From the NCBI RefSeq assembly GCF_938030755.1, contig NZ_CALHIF010000040.1:1-64000 (forward strand): a stretch of 64,000 nt of DNA. Direction: 5' to 3'. Position numbers and translations under genes: made by a program. Below are positions 26,071 to 34,285 of the stretch, one piece after another. The notes beneath the pieces are model-generated. The model was not told where the DNA came from and made no database searches. It saw only the letters and a program-made list of their open reading frames with translations. How positions within the stretch are numbered: position 1 is the stretch's first letter; each line of letters starts with the position of its first letter. The DNA comes from an uncultured Granulicatella sp. (GTDB taxonomy: Bacteria; Bacillota; Bacilli; Lactobacillales; Aerococcaceae).

Positions 26071-26112
26071 CTATATAAGGATACGATTTCAACTTAAATT
26101 AAACTTAAATTG
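26071..26112 (-). promoter_or_regulatory. direct-repeat promoter of the response regulator
   Basis: On minus, ATTTAAGTTTAATTTAAGTTG (complement within 26090-26112) has an 11-bp period, followed 9 nt after TTTAAG by TATCCT and then TTATAT. Same design as the two lipoprotein promoters, which suggests autoregulation. Confidence 0.6.
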
Positions 26113-26545
26113 AGGATTTACATGTATTTTCAAATGAAATCAACAAATCCCGCAGTTGTTGTTTTTGCGTGCAGTTTAATCCTCTTAATGTATGTTCCAT
26201 CATTTCATGCTGAGCAGGAATTAATTCATCCAACTGTTGCTTCCCTTTTTCTGTCAGTGAAATATGTTTTGTTTTCCAACTTTTCTCAATGGTAATCAAT
26301 TCTAATTTTTCTAAATGATGAATACAGTGGGTAATATTCCCCTGTGTTAAGTTTAAAGTGGAGGCAATTGTCTTTTGGTCCACTGTTCCTTGTCTAAAGA
26401 TTACATGTAAAACTTCAAAATGTGTTGGATTTAATCCTAGTTCTTTTAATGAAATCGAAAACTTCCGTAAATTCTCATTGTAGATTTTCATAATCATCAT
26501 CCATATCTCATGAGAGACATTCATTTTTTCACATTCTGTTACCAT
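26105..26545 (-). CDS. MarR family transcriptional regulator
   Basis: 146-aa winged-helix regulator. NPTHFEVLHVIFRQGTVDQK opens the DNA-binding domain and ASTLNLTQGNITHCIHHLEK is the recognition helix, followed by the wing (IEKSWKTKHISLTEKGKQQ). The ATG at 26545 follows AAAGAGGTGTTGGT; the longer frame upstream lacks a site. It lies immediately upstream of the damaged two-component genes on the same strand, and its 3' end overlaps their promoter repeat. Its targets and ligand are unknown. Confidence 0.85.
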   Translation of the reverse strand: MVTECEKMNVSHEIWMMIMKIYNENLRKFSISLKELGLNPTHFEVLHVIFRQGTVDQKTIASTLNLTQGNITHCIHHLEKLELITIEKSWKTKHISLTEKGKQQLDELIPAQHEMMEHTLRGLNCTQKQQLRDLLISFENTCKSSI

Positions 26546-26656
26546 ACCAACACCTCTTTCTTCATTAACTTTACTATTGAAATGACCTCCTGTCAAACTC
26601 TCCCTCTCTTCACCCATCCTATAAAATGTTTTAACCGAAACCAGGTTCTTTTATGG

Positions 26657-26856
26657 AAAAAGAGTAAGAATAACGAGTGAGTTCAAATTTTATAGTGGTC
26701 ATTGTAGCGGTTGTAATCGATGTGAATTACTGACACTTGGAATTCATTCCTAGTGTCAGTTTAAATCTCGATAGACCTGAGACCTAGGCTCAGGTCGGTA
26801 CAGCACTAATGACTACTATAGAGTTATTTGAAGGTACGAAGTGTCTTACTCTTTTT
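26657..26856. repeat. structured intergenic element, copy 1
   Basis: Nested inverted repeats: outer AAAAAGAGTAAGA (26657-26669) pairs with 26844-26856 (13 of 13). A second arm TATAGTGGTCATT (26691-26703) pairs with 26808-26820 (one wobble). Inside is ATCGATGTGAATTA, then hairpin 1 (ACTGACACT, 26729-26737, with 26752-26760, and GGAA/TTCC around loop TTCA), linker AAATCTCGATAG, hairpin 2 (ACCTGAG/CTCAGGT) and CGGTACAG. The same boxes recur in copies 2 and 3 with different stem sequences. No coding frame. Either a structured RNA or a MITE/REP-like element. Confidence 0.8.
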
Positions 26857-26874
26857 CTCTTTCTTTTCCAACAA

Positions 26875-26909
26875 AAAAGAGCCCTGGTTTCAGGTTAAAC
26901 CAGGACTCG
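26875..26909 (-). terminator. thiT terminator
   Basis: GAGTCCTGGTTT-AACCTG-AAACCAGGGCTC followed by TTTTTTG on minus. Confidence 0.85.
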
Positions 26910-26924
26910 GAAAGCACAATTTCC

Positions 26925-27476
26925 CTATTTTGCTATCCATATTTTTTTTTGACGAATCAACAAGATGCATGCAACCATAACTACTAAAAATGTTCCAACC
27001 CCTGCTGTCCCGTTAACAGATAATGAGTATACCCATGGACTTGTTCCTTCTGGAGCATATTGCCCCCAGAATAAGACTCCAGCGATATAATGAACGAAGT
27101 AGCGCACACCTACTCCTAATAATGCTGCAATTCCTGACCATACAATTGCAGAAGAATATTTATCATTTTTCAATGCTTTTTGGAAAGGTCCATATACTAA
27201 ACCAGCAAGACCCATAACTGTAAATGCAATGATATATTCAATCAATACTTGTTCTACAGATAAGAATGATACTTTTCCTAGAGGGAAGTGAATCAATCCC
27301 CATAAAAGTCCAGCAGCCAAACCAGGTGTCAATCCTCTACGGAGTGAAAAAATAACAAGAATAATTGCTCCCCATGAAGGTGAAAACCACCCTGCTAGTT
27401 TTGGTACAAATGATAGTACCATTGCGAGTGCAGCGATAATTGCGACCTCTACCCAAATTAAAACATTTCTCTTCAT
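26925..27476 (-). CDS. thiT: thiamine ECF transporter S component ThiT
   Basis: 183-aa membrane protein with six hydrophobic helices; it binds thiamine and works with the shared ECF module (EcfA, EcfA', EcfT) encoded elsewhere. Typical ThiT stretches are ALAMVLSFVPKLAGWFSPSW, IFSLRRGLTPGLAAGLLWG and the C-terminal NGTAGVGTFLVVMVACILL. The ATG at 27476 follows AAGGAGGCTC. The TPP riboswitch immediately upstream confirms the substrate. Confidence 0.94.
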   Translation of the reverse strand: MKRNVLIWVEVAIIAALAMVLSFVPKLAGWFSPSWGAIILVIFSLRRGLTPGLAAGLLWGLIHFPLGKVSFLSVEQVLIEYIIAFTVMGLAGLVYGPFQKALKNDKYSSAIVWSGIAALLGVGVRYFVHYIAGVLFWGQYAPEGTSPWVYSLSVNGTAGVGTFLVVMVACILLIRQKKIWIAK

Positions 27477-27540
27477 AAAAAAAAGAGCCTCCTTCGTTTT
27501 CTTGAAAACACAAAGAGACTCCAACTAATTTCGAAATCGA

Positions 27541-27620
27541 ATACAATTCCTACGCACGCATTAACGTAACAGGTTCAAGGGTTTGTACATACATCTCAGC
27601 CATAGAGGCACCCCTTTGTA
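27541..27620 (-). promoter_or_regulatory. TPP riboswitch upstream of thiT
   Basis: Minus strand carries the conserved THI-box parts in order: GGGGTGC, GGCTGAGAT and ACCCTTGAACCTG, closed by P1 (TACAAA...TTGTA). There is no strong terminator between the aptamer and thiT, so control may be at translation initiation. Confidence 0.93.
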
Positions 27621-27729
27621 TTTTCCATTTATTTAACTGTTTTAAATATACCCTCTACTTTCCCTTTTTGCAATCCTTAAGCTCGTTTTTTACAGATTTT
27701 TTCTGATGACTTTATCTGACGAACAAACA

Positions 27730-27762
27730 AAAAGCTCCTAAGGAAAATCCTTAGAAGCCTTA
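27730..27762 (-). terminator. fruK terminator
   Basis: GGCTTCTAAGG-ATTTT-CCTTAGGAGC followed by TTTTTG on minus. Confidence 0.85.
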
Positions 27763-27795
27763 TTTCACTCAATTATTTTGTTTTCTTCTTTAATC

Positions 27796-28713
27796 TCACA
27801 GTTTCGTAACCACAACTTGTGGTAATAGCTCTTCAATAAATGCTTTTTCAGCGATTCCAACAGAAAAGGCTGTCGCACTTCCCGTAGCTGCTCCTTGTTT
27901 CAAGCTCGCTGCGTAATCACCTGTTTCGATAAATTTCGCCATAAAACCAGAAAGCATTGAGTCCCCTGCGCCAACTGAGTTCACAAGTGTCCCTTTTGGC
28001 ACATTCGATGTGAACACTTCTCCAGCTTCTGTAATGAGCAATGCCCCATCACCACCACGAGAAATCAGTACATTTCTAGCGCCCATTTGCTGTAATTGCT
28101 TTGCATAATTTACAATTTGTTCTTCTGTCTCAATCGTTACCCCGAAAATCTCACCTAATTCATGATGATTTGGTTTAATGATAAATGGATGGTATGGAAG
28201 ACATTTGGTAAGTAAATCCTTCGTTGTATCGAGGACTAATTTGACCCCTTTTTCGTCACATAATTTAGCAATAGTCGTATAAGCCGAATGGTTCATTCCA
28301 TTTCCTGCATTCCCTGCTAAAAACACAACATCTCCTTCTTGAAGTCGTTCTTCAAAATAGGTGACTAAACGTCCAAAATCTTCTTTTGTTACAACCGGTC
28401 CATTTGCATTAATTTCCGTTTCTTCATTGCTCTTCAACTTTAGATTAATTCGAGTGACTCCATCGATTTGAATAAAATCGGTCCCTATACCTTCGGATTG
28501 GAGAGCTTCTTTGATGAAGTTTCCTGAAAAACCTGCTAAAAATCCAGTGGATGTATTGTCAAACCCTAATCGTTTTAGGATTACCGACATATTAATTCCT
28601 TTACCGCCTGCAACGTAATTTTCTTCCACAGAACGGTTTAATGTGCCTAGTTCACAATTAGGAACTTTTACAACAAGGTCAATTGCTGGATTAAACGTAA
28701 TCGTGTAAATCAT
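27796..28713 (-). CDS. fruK: 1-phosphofructokinase
   Basis: 305-aa PfkB-family kinase, expected to convert fructose 1-phosphate to fructose 1,6-bisphosphate. It starts MIYTITFNPAIDLVV; signature 1 is YVAGGKGINMSVILKRLG and signature 2 NSVGAGDSMLSGFMAKF with the catalytic aspartate. It follows fruR by 15 nt, as in fru operons, but the operon ends here in a terminator with no fruA (fructose PTS) in the window. Tagatose-6-phosphate kinase is a less likely alternative. Confidence 0.88.
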   Translation of the reverse strand: MIYTITFNPAIDLVVKVPNCELGTLNRSVEENYVAGGKGINMSVILKRLGFDNTSTGFLAGFSGNFIKEALQSEGIGTDFIQIDGVTRINLKLKSNEETEINANGPVVTKEDFGRLVTYFEERLQEGDVVFLAGNAGNGMNHSAYTTIAKLCDEKGVKLVLDTTKDLLTKCLPYHPFIIKPNHHELGEIFGVTIETEEQIVNYAKQLQQMGARNVLISRGGDGALLITEAGEVFTSNVPKGTLVNSVGAGDSMLSGFMAKFIETGDYAASLKQGAATGSATAFSVGIAEKAFIEELLPQVVVTKL

Positions 28714-28728
28714 GCTATCTCTCCTCTT

Positions 28729-29487
28729 TTATGCGTCCATTTCAACAAGACGAATGCTACCAGCCATACGATAACGTAAGTCTGCTTGCTCTTTCGTCGT
28801 GTTTGTTACCATCGTTACTTGATGAAAATCAGCAACCTTACATAAACTTACTTTAGCAAATTTACTAGAGTCCGCCAAAACATAAGCATGATTACTTTTA
28901 CTAATTGCAATTTTTTTAATTTGAGCTTCTTCTTCGTCCGGCGTTGTATACCCGTAACTGAGATCGACTCCATTCATCCCAAGAAACGCCTTCTTAAAGA
29001 AATACTCTTGAAGTTGGTTTTGAGCAATAGTGCCAATAACCGCACTCGTTTCTACCTTTACTTGACCACCTAACAACACCGTTTTGATTCCATAGTCTGC
29101 CAGAAGATGGGCTTGCTGTACCCCATTTGTAATCACCGTGACATCTTTTCCTTCTAAATGGGGAATCATTCTTAAAGTCGTTGTCCCTGCATCCATATAA
29201 ATCGTTTCGCCCTTCGTTACTAAAGAGGCTGCATAGCGACCAATACACTCTTTTTCTCTTCGATTTGAACGTTCTTTTTCTTTGGTGGTCGGTTCAAACT
29301 CTTTTGAATACACTCTTTTAGCACCACCATGGATACGAATCAGAGTTCCTTCTTCTTCTAATATAGAGAGATCTCGTCGAATAGTGGATTCAGAAGCCTG
29401 GAGCGCCTCCATTAAATCCTTTAGGTGAACTGTATCATCCTTATCTAATAAATCTAAAATAATTCTTCTTCTCTTTTCAGTAAGCAT
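28729..29487 (-). CDS. fruR: DeoR family regulator FruR
   Basis: 252-aa DeoR-type repressor. The N-terminal helix-turn-helix (MLTEKRRRIILDLLDKDDTV, then LMEALQASESTIRRDLSILE) is followed by a sugar-phosphate-binding DeoRC domain containing YMDAGTTTLRMIPHL and TNGVQQAHLL. It should respond to fructose 1-phosphate and control fruRK. An inverted repeat (TTGACTGTTT...AAACGGTCAA) lies 36 nt upstream of its start and is the probable operator. Confidence 0.88.
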   Translation of the reverse strand: MLTEKRRRIILDLLDKDDTVHLKDLMEALQASESTIRRDLSILEEEGTLIRIHGGAKRVYSKEFEPTTKEKERSNRREKECIGRYAASLVTKGETIYMDAGTTTLRMIPHLEGKDVTVITNGVQQAHLLADYGIKTVLLGGQVKVETSAVIGTIAQNQLQEYFFKKAFLGMNGVDLSYGYTTPDEEEAQIKKIAISKSNHAYVLADSSKFAKVSLCKVADFHQVTMVTNTTKEQADLRYRMAGSIRLVEMDA

Positions 29488-29522
29488 GTAGTTCCTCCTA
29501 AATGTATCAATCTGCTAATTTC

Positions 29523-29549
29523 TTGACTGTTTCGGTTTAAAACGGTCAA
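29523..29549. promoter_or_regulatory. putative FruR operator
   Basis: TTGACTGTTT-N7-AAACGGTCAA, arms 9 of 10 complementary, just upstream of fruR. A half-site TAAACCGTCAAA occurs again at 29739-29750. The rest of the 29550-29740 gap is AT-rich with several weak -10-like boxes and no coding frame. Confidence 0.65.
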
Positions 29550-29747
29550 AAACAATCATTTTTATATATTTTTGTAAATATTTTTAACTACATTACTTAT
29601 ATAATATAAAAGTATATACCCATTGGCGCAAGTAATTTAAGCTTATTTGTCAATAAAATTACCAAGAAAAACTTTACATCTTTTTGGATTACTCAGATTT
29701 ATTATTAATTTTTTTATATAAATGCTATATTTTTGAACTAAACCGTC

Positions 29748-29790
29748 AAAAAAACACTGAAGACATCACGAATTCATGTCTTCAGTGCTT
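29748..29790 (-). terminator. uracil permease terminator
   Basis: CACTGAAGACAT-GAATTCGTG-ATGTCTTCAGTG followed by TTTTTTT on minus. Confidence 0.9.
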
Positions 29791-29814
29791 TTCTTGATAT
29801 GTTTTTAATGATTA

Positions 29815-31110
29815 TTATTCGTTATCTTCTACTTTTTCGTGAGGTAAAATGAGATTTAGTAGAATTCCTGCAATGGCACAAAGCGCTGTACCTGATAACG
29901 TTACTGGTCCTAATTGTAATACCGCAGAACCCAATCCTAGTACTAACATGGAACTTGCAATAATTAAGTTACGTACTTGACGGAAGTCTACTTGTTTTTC
30001 AATTAACACTTTCAACCCATTGGAAGCAATGACCCCATAAAGGAGAATCGCCATTCCTCCAAGTACTGCATTTGGAATCGTACGAACTAAGGCCGTGAAT
30101 TTACCAAAGAAACTAAGGAGAATTGCAATGATTGCTGCGTTACGAATGACTGATACAGAAGCAATACGTGTTAGGCCCACAACCCCAGTATTTTCACCAT
30201 AAGTTGTATTGGCTGGCCCTCCTAGAAAGGCAGATACCGCAGTTGCTACGCCATCCCCGATTAAGGTACGGTGTAAACCTGGATCACTCAAGAATTGCTT
30301 CCCACAAATTTGGCTGAGGACGGTATGGTCTCCAATGTGTTCTGCAATCGTCACAACAGCTACTGGTAGAAGCGCCCATGTTTCCGGACCGAAGTATAAA
30401 TGATACTGATTGAAGAGGCCATTTGTATCGAACGGCAAGTATAACTCCGGTAAAGCAATCCATTGAGCTTCTATTACTTCTGTGAAATCTACTAGACCAA
30501 AGCAGATAGCTACAATATACCCACCGATAATCCCGAATAGGAATGGGATAATTTTCAAGAAACCTTTTGCTTTTGTATTAATAAATGCTGTAATGAGGAA
30601 GGTCACTACTGCAACGAACATTGGTTTCCAGTCTCCATCTTTTACAAATCCTGCGTTCGTTACCGCACTATTTGCAAGCCCTAGACCGATTACGATAATC
30701 ATAGGTCCAATGACAATCGGTGGTAAAATTCGGTTAATCCATCCCGTTCCTAATAACTTTACTAAAATTGCCACTACCACATATAGTAATCCGACTAAAA
30801 CGACCCCTGTCTGAGCTGCATCTGGTTTCCCGTCCATTTGCGCCATCGCAAATTGCATGGCCGTAATAAAAGCAAAAGAGGATCCCAAGTAAACAGGTAC
30901 TTTAAATTGCGTCGCTACCATATAGATTAGCGTTCCTAATCCTGACGCAAATAAAGCAACCGATACTGGCATCCCCAATATTAACGGCACTAAAACCGTG
31001 GCACCAAACATCGCAAACACATGCTGCAAACTCAAGAACAGTCCAGGCACGAGCTCCGGTTTTTGATCCACATCCAACAACAGATCGACTTTTGAAGTTT
31101 GTAACTCCAT
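29815..31110 (-). CDS. uracil permease (NCS2 family)
   Basis: 431-aa membrane uracil transporter of the NCS2 (nucleobase:cation symporter-2) family with about 12-14 helices. Features are LSLQHVFAMFGATVLVP near the N-terminus (the QH motif), TIAEHIGDHTVLSQICG with the substrate-binding glutamate, and GGPANTTYGENTGVVGLT, the family signature. The ATG at 31110 follows AGAGGGGAAA. A PyrR-type attenuator upstream supports uracil rather than xanthine as substrate. The symbol could be uraA or pyrP. Confidence 0.93.
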   Translation of the reverse strand: MELQTSKVDLLLDVDQKPELVPGLFLSLQHVFAMFGATVLVPLILGMPVSVALFASGLGTLIYMVATQFKVPVYLGSSFAFITAMQFAMAQMDGKPDAAQTGVVLVGLLYVVVAILVKLLGTGWINRILPPIVIGPMIIVIGLGLANSAVTNAGFVKDGDWKPMFVAVVTFLITAFINTKAKGFLKIIPFLFGIIGGYIVAICFGLVDFTEVIEAQWIALPELYLPFDTNGLFNQYHLYFGPETWALLPVAVVTIAEHIGDHTVLSQICGKQFLSDPGLHRTLIGDGVATAVSAFLGGPANTTYGENTGVVGLTRIASVSVIRNAAIIAILLSFFGKFTALVRTIPNAVLGGMAILLYGVIASNGLKVLIEKQVDFRQVRNLIIASSMLVLGLGSAVLQLGPVTLSGTALCAIAGILLNLILPHEKVEDNE

Positions 31111-31147
31111 TTTCCCCTCTTTTCCGGGCGTTTCTGCGCACACAAAA

Positions 31148-31253
31148 AGCCCTATGTTTTTTTATGCATAGGGCCAGTCTAATTCAACTTGATGGTTAGC
31201 CTTTCTCACCTCTCTGGATGAGTTTAAAAACCCTTGCTAGAGGGTAGTGTATC
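31148..31253 (-). promoter_or_regulatory. PyrR attenuator of the uracil permease gene
   Basis: Minus-strand leader has a PyrR-binding loop, ATCCAGAGAGGTGAGAAAGG (complement around 31202-31221), close to the ARUCCNGNGAGGYU consensus. It is followed by a terminator (GCCCTATG-CATAAAAAAA-CATAGGGC then TTTTT, complement of 31145-31174) just upstream of the gene. With UMP bound, PyrR should favour termination. Confidence 0.85.
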
Positions 31254-31386
31254 ATAACTAAAGTGAATTTTCTATACTTTTTTTGTTTTTTTATAAAAAA
31301 CTATTGTACACCCACTCATTCACAGTTACAATTAGAACCAAGCAACCCTTAAAGTTGCCCAGTCTAACTTTATGGAGGGATCATTT

Positions 31387-32313
31387 ATGGTCAAATCAGT
31401 AGAAATTATCACAGAATTAATCGGGAACACTCCCCTTGTGAAACTAAGCCGTTTAGTTTCAGATGATTCTGCAGATGTATATGTAAAAGTCGAGTCGTTT
31501 AACGCCGGTGGATCTGTGAAAGATCGTATCGCTTTAAACATCATCGAAACAGCTGAGAAAGATGGCTCGCTAAAACCTGGCGACACAATCATCGAAGCAA
31601 CAAGTGGAAATACAGGGGTAGGACTTTCACTTATCGGAGCTGCCAAAGGATACAAGGTCATCACAATTATGCCTGAATCTATGTCTATCGAACGCCGTCA
31701 ATTAATGAAAGCATACGGCACAGAAGTCTTATTAACACCTGCAGCTGATGGATTCGGCGCTGCCGTTGCTAAAGCAGAAGAATTAGCAGCACAACCTGGC
31801 TACTTCTGGGCACGTCAATTCGACAACGAAGCAAATCCAGCTATCCACTATCAAACAACTGGTCAAGAAATTATTAAAGCTTTTGACGGTAAAACACCAG
31901 ACGCTTACATCAGTGGTATCGGTACAGGTGGTACGATTACAGGAGTTGGTCGTGCGTTAAAAGAAGTGAACAAAGACGTCAAAATTATCGGAGTTGAACC
32001 TGAAGAAGCTCCATTTATTTCTAAAGGCCAAAAAGGAAAACACCGCATCCAAGGAATCTCTGCTGGTTTTGAACCAAGCATTATCGACCGCGAAGTCATC
32101 GACAGCTTTGAACTGGTGACAAGTGACGATGCCATCGAAACTGCGAAAAACTTAGCCTCCAAAGAAGGAATCCTTGCTGGTATTTCTTCTGGAGCCGCTG
32201 TAACTGCCGCTCTACGTGTGGCAAAACGCTTAGGAAAAGGCAAATCTGTTGTGGTTCTATTACCAGATACAGGTGAACGTTACCTTTCAACAGGAATTTT
32301 CGTCGAAGCGTAA
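31387..32313 (+). CDS. cysK: cysteine synthase (O-acetylserine sulfhydrylase)
   Basis: 308-aa PLP enzyme making cysteine from O-acetylserine and sulfide. The PLP lysine sits in NAGGSVKDRIALN (about residue 43); the phosphate and substrate loop TSGNTGVGLS (about 70) and the GTGGTITGVG loop (about 176) are present. The ATG at 31387 follows ATGGAGGGATCATTT; the ATG 15 nt upstream is part of that site. One of only two protein genes on plus, closed by its own terminator. In Bacillus, cysK follows hslO; here the two are apart. Confidence 0.96.
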   Translation: MVKSVEIITELIGNTPLVKLSRLVSDDSADVYVKVESFNAGGSVKDRIALNIIETAEKDGSLKPGDTIIEATSGNTGVGLSLIGAAKGYKVITIMPESMSIERRQLMKAYGTEVLLTPAADGFGAAVAKAEELAAQPGYFWARQFDNEANPAIHYQTTGQEIIKAFDGKTPDAYISGIGTGGTITGVGRALKEVNKDVKIIGVEPEEAPFISKGQKGKHRIQGISAGFEPSIIDREVIDSFELVTSDDAIETAKNLASKEGILAGISSGAAVTAALRVAKRLGKGKSVVVLLPDTGERYLSTGIFVEA

Positions 32314-32330
32314 TTCATTCTAAATAATAG

Positions 32331-32386
32331 AAGAGTCTCAGAAACGAATCCAAAAGATTTCCATTTCGTATCTGAGACTCTTTTTG
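32331..32386 (+). terminator. cysK terminator
   Basis: AGAGTCTCAGAAACGAA pairs with TTCGTATCTGAGACTCT around a 13-nt loop, followed by TTTTTG on plus. Confidence 0.9.
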
Positions 32387-32466
32387 TATCAATTTTGATA
32401 CGGTTCATTTTTGATACAACACAACTTTTCGATGTCACATTTTGTTACGTAACATTATTGTTACAC
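32386..32466. promoter_or_regulatory. palindrome array with GTTACGTAAC core
   Basis: Between convergent cysK and kdgT: GTATCAATTTTGATAC (32386-32401), a further TTGATAC (32411-32417), then GTCAC-ATTTT-GTTACGTAAC-ATTATT-GTTACA (about 32434-32466). The second half matches the 34-bp palindrome at 12476-12509 in half-site order and spacing. The protein that binds is unknown. Confidence 0.55.
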
Positions 32467-32474
32467 CAAGGTAA

Positions 32475-32514
32475 GACAAAAAACCACCTCGGAATGATTT
32501 CCGAGGTGGTTTCC
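32475..32514 (-). terminator. kdgT terminator
   Basis: AAACCACCTCGGAA-ATCA-TTCCGAGGTGGTTT followed by TTTG on minus. Confidence 0.9.
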
Positions 32515-32527
32515 CTTTTAAATTCGG

Positions 32528-33466
32528 TTAAGCTTCTTGTGTTTCAGCTTCTTTTTTGTTTCCAAATTTCTTAGCGATATAAGCCGTTAAAATTGGAGTT
32601 AAAATAGCTGTTACGATTACTGAAGCTGTAATTTGAGTCGTTGCAGTTGCTTCGATTCCTTTGAACGTTGCATCTACTGCTGAAAGTGCAGCTGGCGTAG
32701 CGATAGCGCTGGCTGCCGTACTTGAAATGGCAGCACCAGCAACCCCGTTCCCACCTGTTAAGCGGTCTGCTGAGATGGACGCAATACCCCCAACAAGTGT
32801 AGTAATCACCCCTAGTAAAATACCAGGCAGACCCCCTTCAAGGATTTGGCCAAAGCTCATGTTAGCCCCTAAACAGAAACCAACAACGATAATAATGGCT
32901 GTAATCCCGTTTGAAAGAACCTTCTTCATGTATGGGAAAGCATTTCCTAACGCAATCCCTAACACAAGTGGTAAAACAGTTCCGACTAAGTTCCAAATCG
33001 AGATGTTTGCAAGGCCGGCACTACTTAATACGGCCATTGTTACCATTGGTCCAACACTTAATGTTGTAATCCCAACAGCCCCAGCATCGATTTCGTCCCC
33101 GTATACATCTACAATCCCCGCATACATGGCATTATTGGCTACTGAAATAGCACCGATAACGGCAACAGCACTAAGTCCGAGGAAGTTGTCGTTGAATACT
33201 TTTGCAACCAATAACCCTAAGACTACAGATACCGCAATTTTCGCTAAAATAATCGCTGCTCCACGTCCAACGGCTTTTGGTGTGTTTTTAAGAGAAATGG
33301 TACCCCCGATAATGAAGAGGAATGCCCCAACAAGTGGTCCAGCACCTTTCACGATTGGAGTGGTAAATCCACCAATTTGTAATATTTGAGGGAAAAATGT
33401 ATTTATCACACATCCAATAAACATTGGAATAATGATTGTATCCCCAGGAATTTTAATCTTTTTCAT
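32528..33466 (-). CDS. kdgT: 2-keto-3-deoxygluconate permease
   Basis: 312-aa membrane transporter of the KdgT family with about ten helices, importing 2-keto-3-deoxygluconate from uronic acid polymer breakdown. It begins MKKIKIPGDTIIIPMFIGC and has FLFIIGGTISLKNTPKAVGR and GNGVAGAAISSTAASAIATP, both typical. A GTG nine nt upstream is an alternative start, but AGAAGGA fits the ATG better. It follows an SDR dehydrogenase gene on the same strand. The rest of the pathway (KDG kinase and aldolase) is not in the window. Confidence 0.9.
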   Translation of the reverse strand: MKKIKIPGDTIIIPMFIGCVINTFFPQILQIGGFTTPIVKGAGPLVGAFLFIIGGTISLKNTPKAVGRGAAIILAKIAVSVVLGLLVAKVFNDNFLGLSAVAVIGAISVANNAMYAGIVDVYGDEIDAGAVGITTLSVGPMVTMAVLSSAGLANISIWNLVGTVLPLVLGIALGNAFPYMKKVLSNGITAIIIVVGFCLGANMSFGQILEGGLPGILLGVITTLVGGIASISADRLTGGNGVAGAAISSTAASAIATPAALSAVDATFKGIEATATTQITASVIVTAILTPILTAYIAKKFGNKKEAETQEA

Positions 33467-33512
33467 ACTGTTCACAATCCTTCTCTGATTTGGAATAAGA
33501 ATCTAGCTAAAA

Positions 33513-34262
33513 TCAACCATCTAATGTGATACCGCCATCGCAGTCACCGATTTCCCCTGTAACGAAGCTTGCAAGGTCGCTTGCAAAGAAGAGAATCATT
33601 TGCGCAATTTCAGTAGGTTCTGCACGACGTCCAAGAGGAATCATGCTAATTACTTTTTGGCTCTTTTCTTTATCTTCTGATAATACGGTTGTCATATCTG
33701 TACGAGTGAATGAAGGACATACAGCGTTACATGCAATATTGTATTTACCGCCTTCTTTAGCAACGGCTTTTGTTAAACCATTTAAACCAGCTTTAGAAGA
33801 AGCATAAGCAGCAGTACCTAAAAGTCCACCCCCAAGTTTAGCAGCAACTGAAGATACGTTTACGATACGTCCACCTTTGTTTTCGATAAAGTGTGGGAAA
33901 ATGGTGCTGATTGTTGAGAAGCATCCTGAAAGGTTGATGCGGATTGTTCTTTCCCATTCTTCGTATGTTAATTGGTCGAATGGTTTAGCACTAATAACTC
34001 CAGCGCAGTTCACTAAGATGTCTACTTTGCGTTCTGCTAAAATTTCGTTCATGCTTTTTACGATAGATTCATGATTTCCTAAATCCATGTATTTGAAGCT
34101 TGTGTGTTCTGGTCCGAATTCTTCAACGGTTTTGTTTGCTGCAGCTTCATTAATATCTGCAATCACAACATAACCACCGCCGTCAACGATACCACGAACG
34201 ATTTCTTTACCAATACCATTTGCACCACCAGTGACAATGGCAACTTTACCTGTGAAATCCAT
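33513..34262 (-). CDS. SDR family oxidoreductase
   Basis: 249-aa short-chain dehydrogenase: NAD(P)-binding TGGANGIGKEIV (about 10-21), NCAGV near 86-90, catalytic serine in IVNVSSVAAK, YASSKAG with the YxxxK pair (about 151-155) and a C-terminal DGGITLDG. Being in operon with kdgT, it may act on a KDG-related sugar acid (for example as KduD), but sequence alone does not fix the substrate. A 9-bp inverted repeat lies 24 nt upstream of its start. Confidence 0.85.
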   Translation of the reverse strand: MDFTGKVAIVTGGANGIGKEIVRGIVDGGGYVVIADINEAAANKTVEEFGPEHTSFKYMDLGNHESIVKSMNEILAERKVDILVNCAGVISAKPFDQLTYEEWERTIRINLSGCFSTISTIFPHFIENKGGRIVNVSSVAAKLGGGLLGTAAYASSKAGLNGLTKAVAKEGGKYNIACNAVCPSFTRTDMTTVLSEDKEKSQKVISMIPLGRRAEPTEIAQMILFFASDLASFVTGEIGDCDGGITLDG

Positions 34263-34285
34263 AAAATCACGTCCTTTGATTTGAT

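Noticed and set aside
26546..26924. CRISPR array or T-box in the repeat-rich gap
   Set aside because: No regularly spaced direct repeats, and no T-box AGGGUGGNACCGCG sequence; the signal is nested inverted repeats.
32661..33389. 242-codon frame on plus
   Set aside because: Antisense to kdgT with low-complexity Ala/Pro/Thr content; no start signal.
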